Assembly (NCBI RefSeq): GCF_030704535.1
Contig: NC_081811.1
Coordinates: forward strand, 1,747,501 to 1,811,500
Source: Vitis vinifera
Taxonomy: Eukaryota; Streptophyta; Magnoliopsida; Vitales; Vitaceae
Direction of reading: 5' to 3'
DNA length: 64,000 nucleotides
In this document: positions 48,601 to 60,200 of the stretch, piece after piece
Position numbering within the stretch: the first letter of the stretch is position 1
Layout of the letters: every line of letters begins with the position of its first letter
Translations under genes and position numbers: made by a program
Notes under the pieces: generated by a model
Seen by the model: only the letters and a program-made list of their open reading frames with translations
Told to the model about the DNA's origin: nothing
The model's database searches: none

Positions 48601-50916
48601 AAAAAATAAGGAAATGGTGGAACTCCTTTTCTTCCTTCTTTTGGACTAAGTGCACTGATTTCACAACAAGAAGGAAAGAATAAACCTCCACATGTCCAAT
48701 AATTAGGACCCACCACCTCATTTTTAAACAAAAAGTTTAATTAGAAATTTTGATCTCCATTGATTGATCATATATAATAATAGTTGAAGAGGGGGAGAGG
48801 CCAACCACCTCATTCATCATAAGCAAAGTTTGAAGGTTACTATATCTTGATTGGTTGATCATATATGATAATGGCTTTTGTTTTTCTTTTTTCTTTTATG
48901 GAAAAGGTATTGGGGAGGGGAGGTTTAATTCTTTATACTGGGAAGAAACAAAAGAGGGAGTCATAGCTCTAATAATCCACTTACTTTGTAAAATTGACAT
49001 AAGAGGTGTTTGTATTAGAGAATAGAGAGCCTCCACTGGATGAGTGAGGGCTGGTTCGGCCTTCCCAAGGGCAAAAAGGAATGATTTGATATATAAGTCT
49101 GATTTGGACCAAAAACATTGACAAAAGTGGGCATGTGGCAATTGGGGAATAGGCAAAAGAAAACAAAAAACTTTACTTTTCCTATTGCCTTTTCTAGATT
49201 TACCACTTAAAAACAATGTCAAATCTAAAAGATGGTGGTCATTTTTCGTCTTTACTTAAGCAAACAAGGAGAAAAAAGGTGATAATATAAAAGTGTTCTA
49301 ACCACACCAATCAATGCATTAGAGTATGGATTATGGGCTTGATTTTCTCTTAAAAGGCCAACTCTAGAGGCTTTATGCTTTACTTGCTACTCATTTTAGA
49401 CATCATAAAAGAGTCCAGGAGCCTAAGCCTATAATTAGGGTGTGATCAGGTCCTATTTTTTGTTTCAATAATGAGGCAAGAAAGTTTCCTTGATTATGGG
49501 GTAGAGATAGTAATGTGATGAGATTTATCTAGACTCTATACCACCCTGTCTCACTTTATTTAAACTTTTTATTAAAAAGAGATGATGAAAATTATTTTAA
49601 ATAAACGGGATAAGTCGATCCTGTCTCAAACCTGTTGTATTGTCATCTTAGGTGGTGTTTGTTTTTTTATTTAATTTTAAATAGAAACTTAATGTTTAAT
49701 AGTATTAAATATTAGGTTATTTATTTTTGTAGTATTTTACTTCTACAAAGTATTAAAAAGTAAATAAAAACCAATATGTAATTTTTTTCTATTTAGAAAA
49801 AGCTATATATTTTTGTTTTTTTTTTTATTCAGTAAAAAGTTTGTAATAAGTTATGAAAAAATAGAAAAATAAATAAACTAAATTCTGAAAACAAATTATT
49901 TTCAGTAAAAAGTAAAAAAAACAAATGTTAAGAGACTTTCTCCATTAGTTTTCTAATATTAGTAAACTAGTACTGTACACCATCAAAGCATGACTTCAAT
50001 TTCAAAATAGCAAACTCAGCCAAATAGAAGTTTTCATTCGAGTTCTCTGCGCTTGAGGGAACAGGCTGCTGGATTCATCTGATGACAATGTTCTTGACTC
50101 AGGAAGATGGAGATCATCTGTAGGGTAAAGTGATTTTCTCTTGCTTTACATGCGCTATATCAATCAAATGAAAAAATCTAGCTGATCATCACGTTTGACA
50201 AAGGCATAGAATTGCTACAAGCAATAAATAAGAAGAAAAAAAATACAAACTAAACAATGAGAAGTCTCTAGCCAACATAATCACGTAACAGACAGCAGAT
50301 AGTGGCACAACACATCATACTCCCCACTAGGCAAGTAGGTGGTGTCATTTTCTATTAATCATCACTAATGTTAGTACTGTCAAACTTTTCAAACTTTCAA
50401 CCCCATCAACTCATTACACTATCCACCCACTTGACATCTCTTCTTTCCGATTTATTTCAAAGCATTTCCCAGTCAAAATAACGGTTCCTCAAAGGCTCTA
50501 TAGCTGTAAATCTTCAAGGCTCTTGAAGACCAAACAATGAATATACCTGCATTATAACTATACTCCCTCGATTATGTAAGTAAAAGATCATGACGACTTT
50601 AAAACGGGTTTTTAAGGATTAAAATGAACCCTTAAGTATATAACGTTAGGTACTTTTTTCCCTATTTTTTTTAATTCAATGTGAGATATCACATGTATAC
50701 CCTCATAATATACTATTGATTTCTCCAGAAAACATGCATGATAGGACGGTCTGATCAGTGATGGATTACACATCAAAACCCTTCATGTTAGTCTGTTGAA
50801 TTTGGTCTCCCTAATGGGAAATTAATTAAATAGCTTAACCATATATAGTGGGATGATCAAAAGCCATTGTGCTACTCTAATTGATCAACTTGGAAGTCAA
50901 GATGAGATTCATTAGC

Positions 50917-53900
50917 TGCATGATAGCACTTTACCATTCAGTACCTTGGGCACCATACATGCCAATTCTGCAGTGAGGAGGCATCAAGGGTATTGCGACA
51001 AGACCATTCTCCATATTGGTTTATCAGAGTAAAATGCTGCAAGGCAACTTATTCCACTATGGTCACTAAACTCACAAAAGAAACAAAATCTAGATAAATG
51101 CCTACACAAAATATAAACTTTTTCTTTTTCCCTTTTGTCACCCTCACATTTTCTACATTTCACAGGTTGGCTATGTATATACAATTGCTTTCCAGTAGCT
51201 CATATTCTCAGCAAGATAGTGAAGTTCAATCCAAGGGAAAACAAAAAGGAAAACCCAGTGAGCTCAACCTTTAGATCTGTTCCAAATGAGAATGGAGTTC
51301 CCCTAGGGAAGAAATGCCGTTTCTCACTCCCTCCTACTCTCACTTCGCTTAATAATCGAGTCTGCTCTATTTGAAAAGTGTTTAGTAAACCAGTTTTGAA
51401 AAATAAATTTTTAACTTTTTTTTTTGTTTTTTTTAGCATGTTTTAAAAATAATTTTTGTAGGTAGTTGTTAATTTTTAATCACTTTTCATCTTTATATAA
51501 TTTATTTTTAAAAAAAATAACCCTCCAAAAATAAGTAAAAATAATTAAAAACAACAAAAAATATTTAAAAAAAAACAATCCGTTTTTTGTTTTTAAGAAC
51601 AAAAAACTATATATATAATTTTTTGTTAAACGGGCTTTTCTATGTGTTTTTATTTTGAAGATCATAGAAAACCATTTAAAAAAAAATATTAAAGTCATTG
51701 TTTTGGTTTTGTTTCTTTAATTCTTTTCTCATTGATCCAAGTTAAGAGCAAATTGAGAATGCCGTTTGGGCTATCATAACTATTGTAGTTATGAGCAATT
51801 TGGTTTTCTTTCTACCTCATTAATTATAGTTTTTTTTGGTTCTTGATAAATTTGAGGGAAAATATGAAGGCAAGAAAATAAAATTAAATAAATAAAATAA
51901 AAGAGAAAATGAAAAAAAAAAAAAAAAAAAAAGATACAGACAAGGTTTGATTATTGGAAAACTTGATAGAAAATGCAAGGAAAAGGAAAAAAAACAAAAC
52001 AAAACAAATAAAAAATATATTTGAAGTTAATAAATTATTTTTATATATTTTTTTAAACTCATTTCACTTATTTTCCCCTATTATAAAGATTAAATAAATT
52101 TAAAATATATAAATTTTAAATTAATTTTAATTATATTTGATTTTTTTTTCATATTTTGCATAATATAATAAAATGATTTTCCTTAACTTTTTTTTTTTTT
52201 AATACTTTCCAAGAGCCAAACATTATCGTAAAATCGATCAATAAATTATTTCACTTTTTTTTCCTCTTTATGTAAAAGTTATGTAATTTAATCAAATATA
52301 AACTTTTAAATTATATTTTATTTTATTTCCTTATCATACAAAGTCGCCCAATATGATGAAACTATTTTCTTTTTTTTTTCCTTTCTTTAAGACTTTCCAA
52401 GAATCATCAACTCCCTGAAAGTTGCTCATTAATTTTTCCATGATCTTGGAATTGGAAGGATAGTGGAGGGGGGTGTTTTGGGCTATTGCATGAGCAGTTT
52501 TAGCTGAAGAAACTGGTGGGGTCGGCAACCCCCATTGGTGTGGGCATGGTAGCTAGTCTTTATATTTGGTAGGTATTAGGCCATATCGGTGGGGACAAAT
52601 AGCAATGGTCATTAACTTTCATTGTAAAAACAGTGTGTTTGATTTAAACCACACCATCTTTAAGCCCATCACTTGTGACCTACCTACATATACCTTTCTC
52701 TACTTGCTCCATCAACTCCGGAACTTTGATTCTGTTCCTCTTGATAAGCTTGTTGGTTGCTGATCCATTATGAACACTTGGTGTGCGTTTTTTCAGTGGT
52801 CGAGGCCTAAAATGATTTCGCTTTTTCTAACGTCATATTGGCGACTACACCAGAAAAATAATGTGAATGGAATATCGAAATGTTGGGCTGTTAACTAATC
52901 GGCAACTAGTCATGATCATGGCTTGATACCAGAGAAGTTATTTTCAGCAAAGCGGTGCATGGTATATGGTTTTGTCTGATTTGAATACAGACCTGAAATT
53001 TTAGGCTTTTGGTTTTGCCTGATTCAAGTGTTTTCCCCCTCTCCAAGGAGGGATGGCCTCTCCTTGGAGGGATGGATGGCTTTGGTAGCTACTTGCATTG
53101 CTAAATATCCCTTTAGTTGTAATGGGCTTTTCATAATGAAGTGCTCCTTCCATGTAGATATTATTTGCTATGAGTCCGTTAAACCCTCATAACTTTAAAA
53201 CTCATTTGTCTAATCAAGAACAACTCATTACATATGTAGTATCAAAATTTCTTTCATTGTATTAAGGTACTCCCTCCCAACTTTAAATACATACTTCTTT
53301 CACTCTTCCAACTTTAAATGTGTACAACTTCTCCCACTAGGGTATACTCAAATTAAGAGTAGCTCTCTACTATATTGTCATCTTTAGTTTATTCAATCCT
53401 CACAACTTTAAACACATAGAATTTCTTCCCTTAAATGTGTTTACCCAATTAAGAGTAGCTCACTACTAGGGTTGGAGATTGATCTAATTATGTGTGGATA
53501 TTATTTGTTTTATTCTCTCACAGTCTTAAAACATGTTTATGCAATATAAAAGAGTCTACCATATAAATAGTATTAAACACTTATTTATTTAATCAATGTG
53601 TGATGTCACAATCACCACCACCCTCGATGTAAGCACAATGTCCTTATTATGTCCAACAGGCCTGTAGGATTATGCATTCAAATAGACAAAGTCTCATATC
53701 AAGATTGAAATTAGCTCTAATATCATTTTATAACAACTTAGTTTTTCTTGAGTAACTATTGTCTAGTCTAAGCTCAATAACCCCCACGACTTTAAATTGT
53801 CTGCCTATTTCAAAGACATCAAATTGCTTGGGTTCAACTCCGGTTCTTTGTGGATTGATACTATTTTTGTAGCGAGCTCCTCTTAATTAAATATACGATT

Positions 53901-54925
53901 TTTAAAGTTGAAAATGATCATTGAGTTTAAGGTAAACACAATCTACACATAGGAAATGAGTTGTAATAACTTTTATATTTGATGACTTTAAAACGTGTGT
54001 ATATACCCAATTCTAAAACATCTCAATGCTAATATTAGCATGTTTGGGTCGATAAAGAAATAAGAAATAATTGGTTAGTTCTTATGATGGTTAACATTTT
54101 TTTTTCCTTTCAAAAAGAAAAATTACAGTAGTGCATGATTTTCCTCAATTAGGTATCATTGTTGAGTTTATTGTGATATTCCACTTTATATAAAAGAAGT
54201 TTCCAATATTATATATGTAGTGGACTGTTTTTAATCATCTGAAATGAGGTTATTACCCGATATAGGTGCTATTGGAAGCTCCATCGGATTGATCCCAAGC
54301 ATTAGGAAGTCTTACTGACTATGGAGCCATGATTTCTTCCTCACCTTCAGCCTTAGTAGCGGTATCTGGTTTGTATGGACAAACGATCGCACAACTAGCC
54401 CATGAACGCCTTGCAACAATTGGGATGGTTTTGGCATCTGCATATTCACAAGCTTATGCATCCATCCTGTGTAGGGTAGTGGAACCTCCATAATTCTGTG
54501 GCCTCTACAAACTCTTTCTTGCTCCATTGATGGTAAATATTCTCACTGGAGATCCATTCATATTTGATTTTTAGGATTCCAAGGCTGGTAAGTGGAAATA
54601 ACTTGTTCCATTTATTCTAGGATATGTTTGGAGGAATACTTCAAATTAGTTGATGATGGGTGTCTTCAATCACCTATGTACAGAGATGGTTGCAATCATC
54701 TTTTCACTTGAAGGAGTCTTCAGTCACCTAGACAAGCATGTAGTACTCATCAATTTGCTTCTATTGATCAACCCCAATATGTAATTTCTCATAGATTTTG
54801 ACAGTTTGATTTAAATTTGTCATCAGCCCTCGTAACCCTGAGACAGCCTGTCAAAGAGCCCTGTATATGATCGTCAAAGCCATTTTTTGGTTTGATGATC
54901 ACACAAAGAATGGGGCCATTACATC
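50917..54925 (+). pseudogene. Decayed inverted duplicate of the ALMT gene
   Basis: Homology to the intact ALMT gene (38668-40968, minus) occurs in the same order on the plus strand. Promoter and leader about 50917-51215 (shared GGGTATTGCGACAAGACCAT against GGGTGTTGCGACAAGACCAT). Exon 1 about 51216-51375. Exon 2 about 52455-52560 (GGGGTGTTTTGGGCTATTGC). Exon 3 about 54268-54532, retaining its donor (CATTGATG|GTAAAT). Exon 4 start 54621-54660 with its acceptor. Exon 5 end about 54682-54736. Exon 6 start from 54827. Damage: the start codon is lost (AGTAGCTCA where the gene has CATATGAAC). Exon 1 is cut off near 51376 at a MITE-like insertion. Exon 3 has an extra T after ATGATT. Exon 4 runs into TTGATGATG stops in shifted frame. 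Exon 6 is almost entirely deleted and joined to the 3' flank (AAAGCCATTTTTTGG). It cannot encode a transporter; a transcribed role is not excluded. Confidence 0.88.
51376..51715. mobile_element. MITE-like insertion truncating ALMT pseudogene exon 1
   Basis: Exactly where exon 1 homology stops, the sequence changes to GTGTTTAGTAAACCAGTTTT, then an A/T-rich body with T-runs and AAAATAAGTAAAAATAA, and later TTTTTTGTTAAACGGGC. The start resembles the left ends of the elements at 35797 and 59046, and the inverted TTTAGTAAAC / GTTAAACGGG suggests terminal repeats. Ends and target duplication are not certain. Confidence 0.45.
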
Positions 54926-55524
54926 CCAAATGGGAAAAGAACCAAAGCTTCATTCAACCATTTGAATTCAATAAATTTCAGGGTTTCCTGCTTCATCTTA
55001 TGCAATTCTTCTTAATAGACCCACAAAGATTACACAATTGAAAAGCTTAGATATGGCAATACAGTAAACCCCACCAAATAAGTTTGAATGAATCTCTCAA
55101 AATCAAAAGTAAAGGGCATGTCAGCCTTTGTTCATGGCCATTTGTTGCCCGTGTCTTCTGAGAAAGTATCCAGAACCCGCTTGTGATCAATGGCCTTTCG
55201 GATCAAATTCCCCATCTGCAGTGCCTCGGTTTTGTTTACATTCTACCTTCTGTTCCATGGCGGAACAGAGGATGCTTTGGGCACAATATTGTTCTTCCAT
55301 TAATGGTTCAAGAAGTGGCCATTTGGTGAAAGGAGTTGTTCCAGATCAGGCTGAGAATATGCCCACATTATTTAAATGCCCAAAAAGATTAAGGAAAAGA
55401 CAAAGACTTAAGACAATGTAAAACTTGATGAAGAAATCAATGAGATAACCTAATAAAAAAACTCATATAGACTTCATTTCAATCAGAGAGGAAAGGGGAA
55501 AGGGAGAAAGGAGAAAGGAAGAAG

Positions 55525-55926
55525 ATGGCTTCTCTGTCAAACATGTTGATACTTGTAATTGGATTGTTGGGGTTGTATGGTACAGTGAGGAGTGACCCAG
55601 ACACCAGTGTGACTCTCATCCTGTGCAATGGGGGAGGGTATACAAAAGGGGATCCTTTTGCTACTAGTCTGACCTATGTTGTTGAAGATTTAGAGGCCAA
55701 AACGCCCAAAAGGAAAGGCTACAACTACTACAACATCTCTCCATATCCCAATTCATTTGCTTATGGCTATGCCTCCTGTAGCCAAAATCTCACAAGCAAG
55801 GACTGCTCTACATGTCTCAGTTCGGCGAAAACAGCCATGTTTGGAACCTGCGATAACCGGATCGGAGCTCGAGCTGTCCTCCATGATTGTCAAATTAGGT
55901 ATGAGCAATACCCATTTGATGATTAG
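55525..55926 (+). CDS. Secreted single-domain Gnk2/DUF26 (ginkbilobin-like) protein
   Basis: An intronless frame of 133 aa. Residues 1-23 form a signal peptide (MASLSNMLILVIGLLGLYGT, then VRS before DPD). The mature part is one cysteine-rich Gnk2-homologous (stress-antifungal, DUF26) domain with six cysteines at 34, 85, 94, 97, 109 and 122, including the family motif C-X8-C-X2-C. Ginkbilobin-2 binds mannose through Asn, Arg and Glu; the equivalents appear to be N35, R116 and E127 (R and E 11 residues apart as in Gnk2), so carbohydrate binding is plausible. It has one domain and no kinase or transmembrane segment, unlike CRKs and PDLPs. Expected location is the apoplast. The ATG at 55525 follows a purine-rich leader. 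Antifungal activity is inference from the family. Confidence 0.88.
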   Translation: MASLSNMLILVIGLLGLYGTVRSDPDTSVTLILCNGGGYTKGDPFATSLTYVVEDLEAKTPKRKGYNYYNISPYPNSFAYGYASCSQNLTSKDCSTCLSSAKTAMFGTCDNRIGARAVLHDCQIRYEQYPFDD

Positions 55927-57256
55927 ACAGTCATGGTCTCTAGAAAGAAGATAATGTTTTTGGGTTTTGGGTGTGTCATCTGCCACTAGAATTTGAGCAT
56001 CCTTATCTGTTTTATTGTGTACTATCTACATCTATTGTCCCTTTCTCTTATTTTAAAGTCTTGGTCTCTGTTGCAGAGGTTTGGAGCTCTGCAATAGAAA
56101 CATCAGCAAAAAAATTCGCATAATAATCCGACAAATAAAACCAAAACTTATCAACTAGAAAACTTCTGGGTCAAAATGATCAACTTCCCAATTTGATCAC
56201 TGGATGTTGTTCTTCAATTTTTAAAAATGAGATATTAGATCTTGTACAGCCAATCCATTCAACCCTATGGGGCTTGGTACAAGACTTGCTATGAATATCC
56301 CCTGTTCACAACATCTGTGTGAAAGAGGCAGAGGCGCCACAGATCAAACCAGCCTTCAGATTATGTTTGGTTATATTTCCACCAGAAAACAAATACTTGA
56401 AACAGACGTTATGTTCATCAGTAGGAAAATGGGGCAGTTCACCTGATACAAATCATCTATCACATATGGGAATGGGATTAGCATTCTAAAATGTTGATCT
56501 CCGTGCCCTGTTAATTTATAATCATACAGCATGGATGTAGCATCATCCAAAGGTTTGGATGAGTCCACAAAGCAAAAAGATCAGAACAAGGAAATGAAAA
56601 GAATACAAAATTCTGCTTCACTAAGTTATGATAGATAAAGAACAACTGTCTATGAAATTCCAGCTGTTTGTGTTATTATATACAGAAAAAAATAATAGAT
56701 GATTGCAAAGTTACAGAAGATTTCCCTTTTTCCAAAGAATGACGCATTATGGATATTTGTGCATCTTCTCTCAACCATCAAATTCACCTCCAGAATCCTT
56801 CCCTACTCAACTACCACCACCAGCATCTAGTGAATTCTAAAATTCAATGCCCAAGAATATGTTTACAAACCACCCAACAATGGCAAATTCTCAGGTCCTC
56901 GGGTTCCTCTGCTCACCAATAACAGCGAGTGATGGCAATTATTTCAGCAACAAGTAAAAATAGGTTGATTTTTCTTGTTTCCAGCAAATCCGCACTGTAT
57001 TTGGGCGATCTATGTTATGTCATTGGAAAAACCAGAGATGCATTTGTCAGAGAGGAGGCATTCCCAACTCCCAGCTATGTGTTTGATATCTTTGGCTGTT
57101 ACTACCAGAGTAGCAGTTTCCATAATTGTTCAAAATTTTTATCCCTTTTCCTCCTTTAACTGGGGAAGTAGTAGAATCAATGCTGGTTAGTTAATGATGT
57201 TTACTGTTAGTTCGAATCCATCAATGCTTGTGTGATGAGAAAGCTTTCTTTAACTA
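55927..57256. other. Convergent 3' region between Gnk2-like and TBL genes
   Basis: Starts with the Gnk2-like 3' untranslated region and ends with that of the TBL gene (minus). The frames in it are short, without domains, and not linked by splice sites. I see no further gene. Confidence 0.55.
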
Positions 57257-60200
57257 TCACACCTGAGCTGCAGAAGGCTCTGTTGAATTTTGTGTTGATG
57301 TTGAATTTCTTGTGCGGATGGACTCCCGCTTGAGGAAGAGGGCATAGAGGAGCTCATTCCATGAATCAGGAACACCAGGTAGACACCAGTGGCTGCAGTC
57401 TTGCCGATGGAGAGGTGCTGGTCCAAGCCCAGGCCCTAGATAGTACACAGACGAGTGGCCATCTTTCCTCAGAGATGTCATAAGTGTCACATTCAACAAA
57501 TCCAATTTCATCACTTGTGAATTGTTTGAGTGCTGGTTTGAGTGATCTGATAACACATCAAAAGCATTGTCCAATTGTGGCCATGTTTCAGGTGGAACTG
57601 GTGAAGAACTCATGTCAGGGAGCGTCTCCAAGTGACAGCTACCACCACTCTTCCAGTCACCCCCTCTGTTGAATTCAACCATTTTATGAAGAAATTATCA
57701 TGTCTGTATAATGTCATAAATCCACAACAGGGAACAAGTTGCCAACCACTCGAGTGAATTTGAAAGAAAAGCAATGAATGTTAAAGAAAAGAGAGAAAAC
57801 TTGCAGTCAATCCAGAAGTCTAGTCAATAAAAATTCAGGAATCTTGAACACTCATACAATATTCTCAATATTCATCATAATATTTAAAAAAAAAAACTCT
57901 ACTTTTGAACCTTTAAAATCATACAGGCAACCTAAGAGTCTGTTTGGTGATTTTTAGGAAGCATTTCTACTCCTAATGCTTGAAAGATAAAAAAAAAATT
58001 TAGTGTTAAGAAGGTCAAAAACACTTTTTAGAATCACTACTAAACGGACTCTAAATGACACTTACATTAAGTCACTATATGAAAAAAATAGTCATATTTG
58101 GGAATTTCATTAATAATTTTCCAGCTAGGGGGAATTTGTCAATGATTCACCCAAAAAGGTTCAACCATGGCTTTGTTTGAGTTTATGTCAAAAATTATAC
58201 AGGCAAATTAAATGACACTTACACTAAGTCACTAGATGAAAAAAATGTCACATTCAGGAATTTCTTTAATAATTTTCCAGCTAGGAGGAATTTTGTAAAT
58301 GATTCACCCAAAAAGTTTCAACTATGGCTTTGTTTGAGTTTATTTACATAAGTCATTGTGAGATTGATTCCTCCTTTCCAGGATTCAGCTTTGAAACTTA
58401 ATAAAAAGAGAAGTGAAAATACATTAGTGGATCTTTACATCTACAACCATGTCAAAACATAACTGAAAAGGAAAGATGTGGACTGCAAGAGTTCTGAAAA
58501 AGTTTCTGTTGACAGTAACATACCCAGGATAAATACTGAAGATAATATGGAAACCCTACTCAAAACAAGAAGCTTTAGTTAAAAACATCTAACAAGTAAC
58601 CAGTAAAGTTTCAGCTCAGCAAAGATGTTTCAAAGCACGTAGAACTTATGGTTTCAACGCTGACAACTATATAAATAACCGTTCCCAATCCACAAACACA
58701 AGCACAGATGAGTAACCAGCTCCTACACAAAATCTGGACCAAAGAAAGAGTGGTCGCACTAGTGTGTTCTCTTTTCCTGTTTCTTGGCTTTTGGCACCCT
58801 TTGTACACTGCCTGTGTACTTGGGGTTTCCCTCATACTGATTAGTGTTTTTTAATAGAATGTTCTTTTGCCTAAAATAATGTCTGTTCAGACTTCTCATT
58901 TCTGATGTAAATTTCCACAACTCCCTCCTCAACAGCATAGATGGGATAAAGAGTCATCTACAAGGGAATCTAGCTAAGCAAAATGAAGATAAGTCACTAA
59001 GAGCTTTTATGTGAAGATTTTTGTGGGGAAAAAGGTAGACATTAAGGGTCTGTTTGGTAACTGTTCTTGAAAATAGCTTTTTGTTCTCTAAAACAACAAG
59101 CATCATGTTTAGTAAACTTTTGGCAAAAAACAATTTTTCAACTTTGTTCTCAAAATAAGCTACTTTTTAGAACAAATTTGATGTGTTTTCAGTTATTTTT
59201 TATAAAACGTTATGAATAACATTTGAAAAGATGGAGAATAGTTTGGAAACATTTGCATTGTGAATAAGTGTATAGTACTTTACAAACTTTTGTATCGTAC
59301 ATAAGTCAAAAAAATTATTAATCATATTTGAGTTCCTAAACAGAATTTTGTTCCTGAAAAACAATTGAGAATTGTTTTTAAGAGCTATTCTAAAAAAGTG
59401 TTGCCAAACAGGCCCTAGATCTCTAGTTAATATGAGATTAGGAGTGGAAAGTTAAGGGGGTCAAAGATTTACCGAGTACCTTTCTTTACATTTTCTCTTT
59501 CTTGGGGAAGCTCTCTGATATTTACAGCAAATGATTGGAATAATCACCAATTACAGAAGTTCTCATGTTCTGTTTGTAAATCCGCATATGTTTTTCTATA
59601 TTCTAATGGCATTATCAATGCTAAAAATATTATTCTGCAAAAAATGTGAAGCATAGGATTAACTCAAAGCTGGGATCAAGTGATTGTAACAAGCTAGATT
59701 TCATAATTGTGTGGGTGTGTGGTGTGCACTAGCAAAAACCATAAACAGCCTCAAAAGCTCAAAAGCCAAGACCAAAACCAGTGACAAATTATTAAATGGA
59801 CAAAATTGGAAGTATTAACAAGGCTACAAAGAATTAAATAATAAAGCAATAAGGCAAACCTGAAATGAACAGGAGCATAGGTTCGAAAGAAGACTTGGGT
59901 CTCACTCATATTTACATGGCTAGTAACCCAATCCAACAATGTCTTAAGTGATCTCTTGTATGCATCATCTACACTCATCTCCATCTTCACTTTCTGTTTT
60001 TCTTGGAAATAACAACCCCTGTGAGAAAAAACAAATATTGAAGTCAGAAAGCATTTTGCTTATTGTAGTTCATAGCAACTTTAGCTCCCAACAAAACATC
60101 AAGCAAACGTTTCATGCAAACAGAAAAGGCCACTGTGCTGGAGGATAACAATAAATTGGGCTACAATAGAAAGGGAAATGGGCCTTTGAAAGAGTTTCAG

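Larger units (their letters stand above)
40969..50916. other. Ten-kb spacer between the divergent ALMT gene and its pseudogene copy
   Basis: About 40969-41330 is the ALMT 5' region and is homologous, inverted, to 50917-51215. The rest is AT-rich with no convincing gene. The longest frame (46562-46870, minus) has no recognisable domain or splice partners. Small tandem duplications occur at 43808-43913 (period 53) and 45593-45664 (period 36). Short imperfect repeats around GGACAAGATATTT occur near 44578 and 44624. Confidence 0.5.

Noticed and set aside
55128-55421. 97-aa plus-strand frame just upstream of the Gnk2-like gene
   Set aside because: No domain, no signal peptide and no splice connection to the Gnk2-like start; probably intergenic.
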